Shown here in pieces: positions 55,331-64,000 of a stretch of 64,000 nt of DNA (its first letter is position 1; every line of letters starts with the position of its first letter). Source of the stretch: Chryseobacterium gleum (GTDB lineage: Bacteria; Bacteroidota; Bacteroidia; Flavobacteriales_D; Crocinitomicaceae); the NCBI GenBank assembly GCA_945897805.1, contig CAMDFX010000012.1, forward strand, positions 35,348 through 99,347, written 5' to 3'. Below the pieces are notes generated by a model. That model saw nothing but the letters and a program-made list of their open reading frames with translations. It ran no database searches and was not told where the DNA came from. The position numbers and the translations under genes are program-made.

Positions 55331-55807
55331 ATGATTAATAAAGAACTAGTAGTAAAATTGGCACAAGAGCGCATAGACGAACTCGATAGAGGTTTGTTTA
55401 TTGTTGACGTATCTATTTCAAAATCAATGGTTATTAACCTTGAGATTGACAAAGAAAACGGCAACGTTGCTATCGATGATTGTGTTTCAGTTTCACGAAA
55501 TGTTGAGCACAATTTGGACAGAGAAGAGGAAGATTTTGAACTCCATGTTTCTTCAGCAGGATTAGACAAACCTTTGCGTGTTTTGCCACAATTTCTGAAA
55601 AATGTTGGTCGAGAAGTAGAAATTATTCTCACAAACGGAACAAAAAAAGAAGGGATTTTGAAAGAAGCAAGCAATGAAAATCTTGTATTAGAAACTACGC
55701 GATTAGAAAAGCCTGAAGGTAAAAAGAAGAAAGAGACCATTGTTGAAGTGGAAACACTCCCAATGTCAGAAATAAAAGAAACAAAAATTGTTATCTCATT
55801 TAAATAA
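55331..55807 (+). CDS. rimP: Ribosome maturation factor RimP
   Basis: 158 residues. RimP helps assemble the 30S subunit. The N-terminal domain starts with INKELVVKLAQERIDELD and has the family-type segment DCVSVSRNVEHNLD. The central ELHVSSAGLDKPL motif is the clearest signature, and the C-terminal part is a small barrel with NGTKKEGILKE. It is the first gene of the conserved rimP-nusA-infB operon, 7 nt before nusA. Confidence 0.93.
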   Translation: MINKELVVKLAQERIDELDRGLFIVDVSISKSMVINLEIDKENGNVAIDDCVSVSRNVEHNLDREEEDFELHVSSAGLDKPLRVLPQFLKNVGREVEIILTNGTKKEGILKEASNENLVLETTRLEKPEGKKKKETIVEVETLPMSEIKETKIVISFK

Positions 55808-55814
55808 GTAAGCA

Positions 55815-57053
55815 ATGAATAGCTTAGAATTAGTTGATTCGTTTTCGGAATTTAAAGACTTGAAAAGCATCGATAAACAAACGATGCAACATGTGTTGGA
55901 AGATGTCTTCCGTGCCATGTTGAAAAAGAAATTCAATACCGACGAACATATTGATGTTATTGTAAACATCGAAAAAGGTGACGTTCAAATCTTTGTGAAC
56001 AAAGAGATTGTAATGGACGGTGAAGTGGAAGATGAGTACACAGAAATTGCGTATTCTGATGCGATTAAAATCGAGCCTGATTTTGAAGTTGGTGAAGAAG
56101 TTTCAGAAGAGTTCAAATTTGGTGATTTCGGAAGAAGAAACATTTTGTCTTTGCGTCAAAACTTGATTTCAAGAATCTTGGAATTAGAGAAAGACAACCT
56201 TTACAAGGTTTACAAAGAGCGTATTGGTGAAATCATGACTGGGGAGGTTTACCAAGTTTGGAAGAAAGAAATCATGGTTTTGGATGATGAAGGGAATGAA
56301 TTAATCTTGCCTAAATCTGAACAAATTCCATCTGACTATTTCAAAAAAGGAGAATCTATTCGCGCAGTTGTTGCGAAAGTAGATATGCGTAACAGCAGTC
56401 CCGTGATTATTCTTTCTCGCACAGCACCTGAATTTTTGGAGCGTTTGTTCGAATTGGAAGTTCCTGAAGTTTTTGACGGTTTAATTACCATCAAACGTAT
56501 CGTTCGTGAACCAGGAGAAAGAGCGAAAGTAGCTGTTGAGTCTTATGACGACCGCATTGACCCTGTTGGAGCTTGTGTTGGTATGAAAGGATCTCGTATT
56601 CATGGAATCGTTCGCGAATTGCGCAATGAAAACATTGACGTAATTAACTTTACTTCGAATTCTCAATTGTTTATCCAAAGAGCACTTTCTCCAGCAAAAA
56701 TTACTTCTATCGAAATCTTAGAAGAGGATAAAAGAGCGAAAGTTTTCTTGAAACCAGACCAAGTTTCATTGGCCATTGGTAAAGGAGGAAACAATATTAA
56801 ATTGGCTACAAAATTGACCGGATACGAAATCGATGTATACAGAGACGGAGAAGTGGATGTTGATGATGTTGATTTGGAAGACTTCGCAGATGAAATCGAT
56901 GGCTGGATTTTGGACGAATTGAAAGCTGTTGGTTGCGATACTGCAAAATCTGTATTGGAAATGACCGTAGAAGATTTAGTAAATAGAACTGATTTAGAAG
57001 AAGAGACTGTGCTTGAAGTACACAAGATTTTAAGAGCAGAATTTGACAATTAA
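55815..57053 (+). CDS. nusA: Transcription termination/antitermination protein NusA
   Basis: 412 residues. N-terminal RNA-polymerase-binding domain (~1-125), S1 domain (~135-200, starting MTGEVYQVWKKEIMV), KH1 (around ~205-275, with SRTAPEFLERLFELEVPEV and VRELRNENIDVINF) and KH2 (~285-345, with LAIGKGGNNIKLATKLTG), then a C-terminal helical part. NusA controls pausing, termination and antitermination. It lies 7 nt after rimP and 69 nt before infB. In enterobacteria NusA controls its own operon through leader terminators, relevant to the hairpin upstream. Confidence 0.96.
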   Translation: MNSLELVDSFSEFKDLKSIDKQTMQHVLEDVFRAMLKKKFNTDEHIDVIVNIEKGDVQIFVNKEIVMDGEVEDEYTEIAYSDAIKIEPDFEVGEEVSEEFKFGDFGRRNILSLRQNLISRILELEKDNLYKVYKERIGEIMTGEVYQVWKKEIMVLDDEGNELILPKSEQIPSDYFKKGESIRAVVAKVDMRNSSPVIILSRTAPEFLERLFELEVPEVFDGLITIKRIVREPGERAKVAVESYDDRIDPVGACVGMKGSRIHGIVRELRNENIDVINFTSNSQLFIQRALSPAKITSIEILEEDKRAKVFLKPDQVSLAIGKGGNNIKLATKLTGYEIDVYRDGEVDVDDVDLEDFADEIDGWILDELKAVGCDTAKSVLEMTVEDLVNRTDLEEETVLEVHKILRAEFDN

Positions 57054-57122
57054 TAAAAACCAAACCAACTTACCCCAAACAATTAAATAACTACAATAAT
57101 ACAGTAGTAGAGAATAAAAAGT

Positions 57123-59960
57123 ATGGCCGGAAAAACACATAGATTAGGCAGAGTAGCAGGTGAATTAAATGTAGGAGTTTCTACTTTAATTGACTTTTTG
57201 AACTCCAAAGGAATCAAGCAGGATGTAAATCCTAATTCGAAACTAGAGGACGGATACTACGAATTATTGCGTCAGCAATTTGCCGATGATCAAACATTAA
57301 AGGAGCAATCGAAGCTCACTTCAGTGAAACGTGAAAAACGTGAAACTGTAAGTCTGCGCGACGCTAAAGTTGATGAAAAACCGCAAGACGACGAAGACGA
57401 TTTCGACATTTCCATGTTGAACCAAGTCAGAGAAAAACCAACGGTTGCAAAAATTGAAGCGCCGGTAGCTGCGGAAGCGCCAAAAGCGCCAGTTGCACCA
57501 GCCGCTCCAGAACCAGTTTCGCAAGAACCAGCAATGGAAGAGGGCGCAAAAACATTGGGCGGAGGAGATGTGCAAGTACAAGTGTTGGGTAAAATTGATT
57601 TGGATAAAATCAATTCAAAAACAAGACCAGACAAAAAGAAAAAACAGGATTACGTTAAACCAAAATACGAAGCACCAAAGGCACCGGCTAAGCCCGCAGC
57701 TCAAGTAACGGTTAAAGTTCCTGTTGTTAAAAAGGAAGAAGCGACTCCCGAACCGCCTAGAGAAATCGAAACGATTCGCGTGGAACGAAAAGTGCTATCT
57801 GGTCCAACCGTTCTAGGTAAAATTGACCTTCCTGTAGAAAGACCTAAAACGCCTGGCTCTGGAAGACCCGAAGAACCGCGTAAAAAACGCAAACGCATCA
57901 AAAAAGTTGATCCAACTAAGCAACAAGCAAATGCAACACCAGCAGCAAACGATCCGAAAGGTGGAACGCCTGCTCCAAAGATCAGAAAACACTTAGGAAA
58001 TCACAAACCAAGCGGTGGCGGCCACACAAGTGGTGGATTTGCAAAACCTGCTGCTGCGACAGAAAAAGACATTCAAAAAGAAATCAAAGATACTTTAGCA
58101 AGACTTTCTAACAAAGGAGGAAAATCTAAAGGTTCTAAAAATAGACGTGCCAAAAGAGACACTTTTGCTCAAAGAAGAGAGCAAGAGGCAATGGAAGCCG
58201 AAATGCAAGAAAAAATCATCAAGTTGACAGAATTCGTTACCGTTTCTGAATTGGCTTCGATGATGAACATTGGACCAACGCAGGTAATTTCTGCTTGTAT
58301 GTCACTAGGTATTTTTGCATCAATCAACCAACGTTTGGATGCTGAAACAATTCAAATTGTAGCAGAAGAATTTGGTTTTGAAACTGAATTCGTCAGCGCT
58401 GAGGTACAAGAAAGTATCAATTTAGTTGAAGATAAAGAAGAAGACTTGATACCTCGTCCGCCAATCATTACGGTGATGGGTCACGTTGACCACGGTAAAA
58501 CATCATTACTGGATAAAATCAGAAATGCTGATGTAACATCCAGTGAAGCAGGAGGAATTACGCAACACATTGGGGCATATTCTTTGACTTTGCCAGATGG
58601 TAGAAAAATGACTTTTTTGGATACTCCAGGTCACGAAGCCTTTACGGCGATGCGTGCGCGTGGTGCACAAGTAACAGACGTTGCAATTATCATTGTAGCG
58701 GCAGATGACGATGTGATGCCTCAAACGAAAGAAGCCATTTCTCATGCACAAGCAGCAGGAGTACCGATGGTTTTTGCTATCAATAAAATTGACAAAGACG
58801 GAGCCAATCCGGACAAAATACGTGAACAACTTTCTGCCATGAATATCTTGGTGGAAGAGTGGGGTGGTCCTTTCCAATGTCAAGAAATTTCTGCGAAAAA
58901 AGGATTGCATTTGGAAGAACTGCTTGAAAAAGTATTGTTGGAAGCAGAAATTTTGAACTTGCGTGCCAATCCAAACAAAAATGCTTTGGGTACTGTAATA
59001 GAATCTTCTTTGGATAAAGGAAAAGGTTATGTAACCAATATTTTGGTTGAAGCAGGAACATTGAAAATCGGAGATATTGTATTAGTAGGTCGTCATTATG
59101 GACGCGTTAGAGCGATGCATGATGAGCGCGGAAAATCAGTGAAAGAAGCAACTCCAGCAGCACCAGTTTCGATTTTAGGAATTGGCGGCGCGCCAAGCGC
59201 GGGAGATAAATTCCACGTATTGGATGACGAACGTGAAGCGAGAACAATTGCAACAAAAAGAGAGCAATTATATAGAGAGCAAGGTTTGCGTACAACGAAA
59301 CACATTACCTTGGATGAAATTGGTCGTCGTTTGGCGATTGGTGATTTCAAAGAATTGAACTTGATTGTGAAAGGTGACGTGGATGGTTCTATCGAGGCAT
59401 TGTCAGACGCATTGTTGAACTTGTCAACTGAATCTATTGCGGTGAAAATCGTTCACAAAGGCGTTGGAGCAATCACAGAAGCAGACATTAACTTGGCGTC
59501 GGCTTCAGATGCGATTATCGTTGGATTCCAAGTGCGTCCATCTGTTGCAGCGCGTAAGTTGGCTGAAGCGGAACAAATCGATATCCGCTTGTATTCTATT
59601 ATCTACAAAGCGATTGAAGAAATCAAAGCGGCGATGGAAGGAATGCTTTCACCAGACATTTTGGAAGAAATTACTGGGTCAGCAGAAATTCGCGAAACTT
59701 TCGATATCACCAAAGTGGGAACCATCGCAGGATGTTTCGTATTGGACGGAATTATCAAGAGAAACTCGAAAATCCGCGTGATCCGAGATGGAATTGTGGT
59801 GCACACAGGAACACTCGGTTCATTGAAACGTTTCAAAGACGATCAAAAAGAAGTGAAACGAGGATACGAATGTGGTTTGAACATTGACAAATACAACGAC
59901 ATTAAAATTGGCGATGTAGTGGAAGCTTTCGAGGAAGTGGAAGTTGCAAGAAAATTGTAA
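57123..59960 (+). CDS. infB: Translation initiation factor IF-2
   Basis: 945 residues. N-terminal segment with a short helical domain (~1-60), a long Ala/Pro/Lys-rich linker (~90-300), then the G domain: G1 GHVDHGKT near residue 455, [15 protein letters not shown], followed by beta-barrel domains II and IV typical of IF-2 and the C-terminal fMet-tRNA-binding part ending KLNG-like VEVARKL. It guides fMet-tRNA to the 30S subunit. It starts 69 nt after nusA, in the same operon, and ends at a hairpin terminator. Confidence 0.96.
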   Translation: MAGKTHRLGRVAGELNVGVSTLIDFLNSKGIKQDVNPNSKLEDGYYELLRQQFADDQTLKEQSKLTSVKREKRETVSLRDAKVDEKPQDDEDDFDISMLNQVREKPTVAKIEAPVAAEAPKAPVAPAAPEPVSQEPAMEEGAKTLGGGDVQVQVLGKIDLDKINSKTRPDKKKKQDYVKPKYEAPKAPAKPAAQVTVKVPVVKKEEATPEPPREIETIRVERKVLSGPTVLGKIDLPVERPKTPGSGRPEEPRKKRKRIKKVDPTKQQANATPAANDPKGGTPAPKIRKHLGNHKPSGGGHTSGGFAKPAAATEKDIQKEIKDTLARLSNKGGKSKGSKNRRAKRDTFAQRREQEAMEAEMQEKIIKLTEFVTVSELASMMNIGPTQVISACMSLGIFASINQRLDAETIQIVAEEFGFETEFVSAEVQESINLVEDKEEDLIPRPPIITVMGHVDHGKTSLLDKIRNADVTSSEAGGITQHIGAYSLTLPDGRKMTFLDTPGHEAFTAMRARGAQVTDVAIIIVAADDDVMPQTKEAISHAQAAGVPMVFAINKIDKDGANPDKIREQLSAMNILVEEWGGPFQCQEISAKKGLHLEELLEKVLLEAEILNLRANPNKNALGTVIESSLDKGKGYVTNILVEAGTLKIGDIVLVGRHYGRVRAMHDERGKSVKEATPAAPVSILGIGGAPSAGDKFHVLDDEREARTIATKREQLYREQGLRTTKHITLDEIGRRLAIGDFKELNLIVKGDVDGSIEALSDALLNLSTESIAVKIVHKGVGAITEADINLASASDAIIVGFQVRPSVAARKLAEAEQIDIRLYSIIYKAIEEIKAAMEGMLSPDILEEITGSAEIRETFDITKVGTIAGCFVLDGIIKRNSKIRVIRDGIVVHTGTLGSLKRFKDDQKEVKRGYECGLNIDKYNDIKIGDVVEAFEEVEVARKL

Positions 59961-59982
59961 TCGTCGAATCCTAAAATAATTC

Positions 59983-60015
59983 AATCCCGTTCATTTATTT
60001 GAGCGGGATTTATTG
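59983..60015 (+). terminator. Terminator after infB
   Basis: AATCCCGTTCA (59983-59993) pairs with TGAGCGGGATT (60000-60010) with one wobble, a strong 11-bp stem with a weak T-tract behind it. Confidence 0.75.
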
Positions 60016-60258
60016 TAAAAATGAAAAAAACGCGTTTTTCAAAAAAAAATCTATGGGTTCACAACAACAAAATTAGAGTATGTAAATCAATTGTTTAATG
60101 TTTCTAATTTGAACGGTAGTCAATTGAAAGAAAACAGATTAAACTCGCTACTATTACAAGTTTCATTATTAAAAGTTGTCTATATAGCACAAGTTGTCTA
60201 ATTATAGATTATGTAGGTTAAACCAGAAAGTATTCTCTGCTATCATTTGAATTTAAAA

Positions 60259-60293
60259 TCAAAAAAAAACAGCGCTCCTTTCGAAGCGCTGTA
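60259..60293 (-). terminator. Terminator after recA
   Basis: ACAGCGCT (60269-60276) pairs with AGCGCTGT (60285-60292). On the minus strand a long T-run follows. Confidence 0.85.
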
Positions 60294-60308
60294 TTAAACG
60301 ATATGCAG

Positions 60309-61343
60309 TTAGTCTTGGATTACTTCCTCCACGATAGCAGGTTGATTTCCAAGAGCTCCTTTGATTTTAGCTTCCAATTCTTCCATTAATTCTGGATTGT
60401 CGCCAATTAAATTTTTCACAGCATCTCGCCCTTGTCCAAGTCTCGTTTCTCCGTAAGAGAACCAAGATCCACTTTTCTTTAAAATATTAAATTCAACGCC
60501 TAAATCGACGATTTCTCCAACTTTGGAAATTCCCTCACCATACATGATGTCGAATTCTGCTCTGCGGAACGGTGGCGCCACTTTATTTTTAACCACTTTC
60601 ACTTTGATATGATTTCCAACAACTTCCTCGCCATCTTTGATTTGTGCAGCTCTTCTGATATCAATTCTCACTGATGCGTAAAATTTCAATGCGTTTCCGC
60701 CTGTAGTTGTTTCTGGATTTCCGAACATCACACCGATTTTTTCACGCAATTGGTTGATGAAGATACACGTACATTTCGCTTTTGAAATTGAACCTGTCAA
60801 TTTTCTCAATGCTTTCGACATCAATCTTGCTTGCAATCCCATTTGAGAATCGCCCATTTCGCCTTCGATTTCTGCTTTTGGCGTCAATGCTGCAACTGAG
60901 TCAATCACAATTAAATCAATTGCTCCTGAACGGATCAAATTATCAGCAATTTCCAATGCTTGTTCTCCATTGTCTGGCTGTGAAATCAACAATTCGTTGA
61001 CATTTACACCTAATTTTTGTGCATAAAATTGGTCAAAAGCATGCTCTGCATCAATGAAAGCTGCAATTCCTCCCGCTTTTTGACACTCTGCAATCGCATG
61101 TATTGCCAAGGTTGTTTTTCCAGACGATTCTGGTCCGTATATTTCAACGATTCTTCCTTTTGGATACCCATTTACGCCAAGCGCAATGTCTAGTGTTACT
61201 GAACCTGAAGAAATTACTTCCATTTCTTCAATCGGCGCATCACCTAATTTCATTACGGTTCCTTTACCGTATGCTTTGTCCAACTTCTCCATTGTAAGTT
61301 GAAGCGCTTTTAATTTGTCTGCATTTACTTCTTTAACTGCCAT
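60309..61343 (-). CDS. recA: Recombinase RecA
   Basis: 344 residues, standard length. Walker [14 protein letters not shown] at 70-82, [25 protein letters not shown] and the [17 protein letters not shown] segment are all present. RecA forms filaments on single-stranded DNA for recombination and repair and receives DNA from DprA during transformation, also encoded in this window. No LexA-type SOS box is recognisable upstream; a weak CAACTTTG lies about 85 nt before the ATG. The gene is monocistronic with its own terminator. Confidence 0.96.
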   Translation of the reverse strand: MAVKEVNADKLKALQLTMEKLDKAYGKGTVMKLGDAPIEEMEVISSGSVTLDIALGVNGYPKGRIVEIYGPESSGKTTLAIHAIAECQKAGGIAAFIDAEHAFDQFYAQKLGVNVNELLISQPDNGEQALEIADNLIRSGAIDLIVIDSVAALTPKAEIEGEMGDSQMGLQARLMSKALRKLTGSISKAKCTCIFINQLREKIGVMFGNPETTTGGNALKFYASVRIDIRRAAQIKDGEEVVGNHIKVKVVKNKVAPPFRRAEFDIMYGEGISKVGEIVDLGVEFNILKKSGSWFSYGETRLGQGRDAVKNLIGDNPELMEELEAKIKGALGNQPAIVEEVIQD

Positions 61344-61483
61344 ATCGCTTATTTTTTATTTGTTATTTGACAAGTTTGCTTTCGATTATCGTTTATCCTC
61401 TAGCACAAACATTGTCGGGTTTAATTATGATGCAAAGTTGGGGGTGGTTGTTCGTAATCTATTTACGGTCTTAAAAAAAAATA

Positions 61484-61948
61484 TTAATTATTGAAAATTT
61501 CTAAAATTTCACTTGCGTGCTCTTTGGTTTTTGGTTTTGAAATGATGCCTTGAATCACATTGTTTTCATCCATCACAAAAGTGGTGCGGTGAATGCCATC
61601 GTAGTCCTTACCCATGAATTTCTTCGGACCCCAAACTTGGAAAGCTTCAATCACTTTCTTGTCTGTATCAGCAATTAAAGGAAAAGGCAATTCAAATTTC
61701 GAAATAAACTTTTGGTGAGAAACCTCTGAATCCATGCTCACACCGATAATAGAAATTCCCGCTGCTGCCAATGCGTCGTAATTGTCTCGCAAATTACAAG
61801 CTTGCACGGTGCAACCTGGCGTGTTGTCTTTCGGATAAAAATAAACAGCGTATTTCTTTCCTGCAAAATCTGCTGTTTGAATCGTTTTCCCTTGCTGATC
61901 TAAACCAACAAAATTCGGGGCTTTGTCATTTACTTTTAATGTTGTCAT
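61484..61948 (-). CDS. bcp: Thioredoxin-dependent thiol peroxidase (Bcp/PrxQ)
   Basis: 154 residues. An atypical 2-Cys peroxiredoxin: the peroxidatic Cys46 sits in PKDNTPGCTVQAC with the resolving Cys51 five residues on, the PrxQ arrangement. It reduces hydroperoxides in the cytoplasm using thioredoxin. Downstream motifs GVSMDSEVSHQKF and PFPLIADTDKKV fit the family. Start ATG at 61948; no operon partner. Confidence 0.94.
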   Translation of the reverse strand: MTTLKVNDKAPNFVGLDQQGKTIQTADFAGKKYAVYFYPKDNTPGCTVQACNLRDNYDALAAAGISIIGVSMDSEVSHQKFISKFELPFPLIADTDKKVIEAFQVWGPKKFMGKDYDGIHRTTFVMDENNVIQGIISKPKTKEHASEILEIFNN

Positions 61949-62063
61949 CTTGATAATATTTTAAACATTGTTTTGACGAAATTTTAATCAAATATATATA
62001 CTTAATTTGAATACACAACACATTCGCAGTCTTTTTTGTTGAAATTTTAATCATTTTGCACTT

Positions 62064-62150
62064 TTTCCCTTAGGGGAAAGATTTTTTAAAATGTTTGCGT
62101 TTTTATTACGAAAAGCATCTTTTGCATCGCTAATGCTTCCCTTTTTCAAG
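62064..62150 (+). other. Two small hairpins in the bcp-asnS gap
   Basis: TTTCCC TTAG GGGAAA forms a perfect stem followed by a T-run (62064-62087), and AAGCAT/ATGCTT encloses 14 nt with a CCCTTTTT tail behind it (about 62114-62157). Both look like terminators on the plus strand but no plus-strand gene ends just upstream, so a small transcript or leader is possible. Confidence 0.35.
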
Positions 62151-62171
62151 CGATTCTTCAACTTATTTATT

Positions 62172-62179
62172 TATTTTTG
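62172..62179 (+). promoter_or_regulatory. -7 promoter box TATTTTTG for asnS
   Basis: Exact TAnnTTTG match, 20 nt before the ATG at 62200. Confidence 0.55.
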
Positions 62180-62199
62180 TAGCCTATATTTCGATAAAA

Positions 62200-63651
62200 A
62201 TGAAGAGAGTAAAAATTGCAGAAGCTTTGAGTCAGGCTGAAGTCGGACAAATTTTGGTTGTCAAAGGATGGGTTCGCGCATTCCGGAGTAATCGTTTTAT
62301 TCAATTGAATGACGGTTCAACAATCAATAATTTGCAGGCAGTAGTTGATTTTGAAAAATACGACGAAGCAATTTTGAAAAAAATCACAACGGGTGCTGCC
62401 ATTGGTTTGACAGGCGAAATTGTAGCTTCGCAGGGTGCTGGACAATCCATCGAATTGCAAGTAACTGAAATCGAGATTATCGGTGAAGCAAATCCTGACG
62501 ATGTACAAAAAACGGTGATGCAACCGAAAAAACACAGCTTGGAATTTTTGCGTGAACAAGCGCATTTGCGTTTCAGAACAAACTTGTTTGGCGCAGTTTT
62601 CAGAGTGCGTCACGCGGTGTCGTTTGCGATTCATCAATTCTTCAACAACAAAGGTTTTTACTATTTACATACGCCAATCATCACAGGTTCAGACGCTGAA
62701 GGTGCTGGCGAAATGTTTCATGTAACCAATTTAGATTTAGAAAAGTTGCCTAAAACAGAAGACGGGAAAGTTGATTTTTCTGAAGATTTTTTCGGGAAAG
62801 CTGTGCACTTGACTGTTTCTGGTCAATTGGAAGCTGAATTGGCGGCTTTAGCTTTGGGTCAAGTATATACTTTCGGACCAACGTTTCGTGCGGAAAACTC
62901 GAATACTTCTCGCCACTTGGCGGAGTTTTGGATGATCGAACCTGAAGTAGCGTTCAACGACATCCATGACAACATGGATTTGGCGGAGGAAATGTTGAAA
63001 TACATTTGCAAATACGTGATGGAAAATTGCGCGGATGATTTGAAATTCTTGAACGAAAGAGAAATCACTGAGCAAGCTTCAAAACCTGCCAATGAGCGCA
63101 ATGAATTGACTTTGTTGGAGCGTCTTGAATTTGTTACAACCAACGATTTCAAACGCATTACTTATACGGAAGCGATTGAAGTGTTGATGAATTCAACGCC
63201 ATTCAAGAAGAAAAAATTCAAATACGACGTTACTTGGGGAACAGATTTGCAATCAGAGCACGAACGCTATTTGGTTGAAAAAGAATTCAAACGCCCTGTG
63301 ATTATCACTGATTATCCAGCTTCATTTAAGGCTTTCTACATGCGTGCAAACGAAGGTTGCGAAGCAGGAAAAGAAACGGTTGCCGCGATGGACATTTTGT
63401 TTCCAGGCATTGGTGAAATGGTGGGCGGTTCGCAACGTGAAGAACGTTTGGATGTTTTGAAAAAGAAATGCGCCGATTTCGGAATTCACGAAGAAGATTT
63501 GTGGTGGTATTTAGAAACCCGCAAATTTGGAACGGTGCCTCACGCAGGTTTCGGTTTAGGATTTGAGCGCATGGTGATGTTCGTTACCGGAATGAGCAAC
63601 ATCCGCGACGTGATTCCTTTCCCAAGAACACCAGGGAATGCAGAGTTTTAA
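62200..63651 (+). CDS. asnS: Asparaginyl-tRNA synthetase
   Basis: 483 residues, class II synthetase. N-terminal OB-fold anticodon-binding domain (~1-110, with [25 protein letters not shown]), then the catalytic domain with motif 1 region around [24 protein letters not shown], motif 2 [26 protein letters not shown], and motif 3 [30 protein letters not shown]. It charges tRNA-Asn. The AsnRS choice rests on the GAGEMF segment and length; AspRS would carry different flanks. A terminator follows. Confidence 0.95.
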   Translation: MKRVKIAEALSQAEVGQILVVKGWVRAFRSNRFIQLNDGSTINNLQAVVDFEKYDEAILKKITTGAAIGLTGEIVASQGAGQSIELQVTEIEIIGEANPDDVQKTVMQPKKHSLEFLREQAHLRFRTNLFGAVFRVRHAVSFAIHQFFNNKGFYYLHTPIITGSDAEGAGEMFHVTNLDLEKLPKTEDGKVDFSEDFFGKAVHLTVSGQLEAELAALALGQVYTFGPTFRAENSNTSRHLAEFWMIEPEVAFNDIHDNMDLAEEMLKYICKYVMENCADDLKFLNEREITEQASKPANERNELTLLERLEFVTTNDFKRITYTEAIEVLMNSTPFKKKKFKYDVTWGTDLQSEHERYLVEKEFKRPVIITDYPASFKAFYMRANEGCEAGKETVAAMDILFPGIGEMVGGSQREERLDVLKKKCADFGIHEEDLWWYLETRKFGTVPHAGFGLGFERMVMFVTGMSNIRDVIPFPRTPGNAEF

Positions 63652-63671
63652 AAACGGTTGATATGAAATGG

Positions 63672-63707
63672 AAAAGCTTGCAGAAATTGAATTTTTGCAA
63701 GCTTTTT
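63672..63707 (+). terminator. Terminator after asnS
   Basis: AAAAGCTTGCA (63672-63682) pairs with TGCAAGCTTTT (63696-63706), near-perfect 11-bp stem with T residues. It may also serve the convergent gene on the minus strand. Confidence 0.85.
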
Positions 63708-63727
63708 AATGTCGTTAACTATATATT

Positions 63728-64000
63728 CTAAAACCTAAACGTCACGCCACCCATCACTTGGAAACCTTGCACTTGGTAGTTGTACCAACGTTGGTATCTT
63801 TGTGCGGCTAAATTGTTGAATTGTAAAAATGCGGAAATGCGCTTGTTGTAGCGGTATTCTACGCCCAAATTTACGTCTGCGATGAATCCCAGTTTTTGGG
63901 CAAATTGTCCGTCTTCTAAAGTCACGTTGGTGCCTTTTTCGTACACCAAGGCTTTTCTTCCTCCTTCGTAATTCATGTCCAAATTGATGAGAAATTTGTC
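63728..64000 (-). CDS. Outer-membrane beta-barrel protein, C-terminal part (runs off the window)
   Basis: The last ~90 residues of a gene that starts beyond the window. Alternating hydrophobic strands (GFIADVNLGVEYRYN, ISAFLQFNNLAAQRY, GFQVMGGVTFRF) and a final phenylalanine fit the end of a TonB-dependent receptor or other outer-membrane barrel. The frame stays open to position 64000, so the in-window ATG near 63976 is not taken as a start. Confidence 0.7.
   Translation of the reverse strand, partial: DKFLINLDMNYEGGRKALVYEKGTNVTLEDGQFAQKLGFIADVNLGVEYRYNKRISAFLQFNNLAAQRYQRWYNYQVQGFQVMGGVTFRF

Larger units (their letters stand above)
59961..60308. other. 348-nt convergent gap between infB and recA
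   Basis: Holds the infB terminator at its left end and the recA terminator at its right end. The middle is AT-rich with no ORF, tRNA or clear promoter. The only pattern is a direct repeat AGTTGTCTA at 60174-60182 and 60192-60200. Confidence 0.6.

Noticed and set aside
60170..60205. Direct repeat AGTTGTCTA as a regulatory site
   Set aside because: It lies between two convergent genes with no nearby promoter, so it has no evident target.
1..64000. CRISPR array, tRNA or rRNA genes, prophage or transposase
   Set aside because: No regularly spaced repeats, cloverleaf-like segments or integrase/transposase motifs were seen on either strand.

Overview
The window looks like a chromosomal segment of a low-GC member of the Bacteroidetes, most likely a Flavobacteriia of the Fluviicola/Crocinitomix kind. 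This is inferred from gene content: a giant type IX secretion (T9SS) outer-membrane protein SprA directly behind ruvA, two proteins with C-terminal T9SS sorting regions, several TonB-dependent receptors with carboxypeptidase-like N-terminal domains, and many promoters of the Bacteroidetes TAnnTTTG type with no Shine-Dalgarno sequences. It is almost entirely core genome. I see no prophage, transposase, CRISPR array, rRNA or tRNA.

Layout. 1-8.9 kb: a partial flippase, enoyl-CoA hydratase, HemJ, bacilliredoxin, iron alcohol dehydrogenase, a CNNM/CBS protein, a pentapeptide-repeat protein and an outer-membrane barrel receptor. 9-18 kb: a DUF255 thioredoxin-like protein, a second receptor with a small partner, kbl, and a SulP transporter with carbonic anhydrase (bicarbonate handling). 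18-20.6 kb: a hicAB toxin-antitoxin pair and a WG-repeat protein split by a -1 frameshift. 20.7-28.6 kb: PGI/PMI isomerase, thioesterase, heptosyltransferase-like protein, a T9SS substrate, dprA, a third receptor and kdsB. 28.7-29.8 kb: a candidate structured small RNA and two small unknown genes. 29.9-38 kb: DEAD helicase, folD, pth with a drug/metabolite transporter, an Omp28-like T9SS substrate and malic enzyme. 38-46.5 kb: ruvA, sprA and a GNAT gene. 46.5-53.8 kb (minus strand): two glycosyltransferases, a lipoprotein, a large membrane hydrolase with a degenerate zinc-protease-like region, a barrel-like protein and a PhnA-like protein. 53.9-64 kb: marC and purN, the rimP-nusA-infB operon, recA, a peroxiredoxin, asnS and the end of another outer-membrane protein.

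How genes fit together. SprA is the export channel of the T9SS, and the proteins at 23.4-24.2 kb and 33.9-35.7 kb carry its typical C-terminal signal. KdsB, the heptosyltransferase-like protein, the flippase and the glycosyltransferases point to LPS and surface-glycan synthesis. RimP, NusA and IF2 form the conserved translation/transcription operon, with a terminator-like hairpin in its leader that could be an attenuator.

Most noteworthy: (1) a 175-bp element with 14-bp perfect inverted ends and nested stems behind a good promoter, 6S-RNA-like in outline; (2) an in-frame A AAA AAC slippery heptamer exactly where the WG-repeat gene changes frame; (3) the pseudo-zincin/membrane/alpha-beta hydrolase fusion; (4) two diverged copies of a foldable intergenic repeat, 53 kb apart and in opposite orientation; (5) the rimP leader hairpin; (6) seven genes whose promoter box ends 2-5 nt before the ATG, suggesting leaderless mRNAs.
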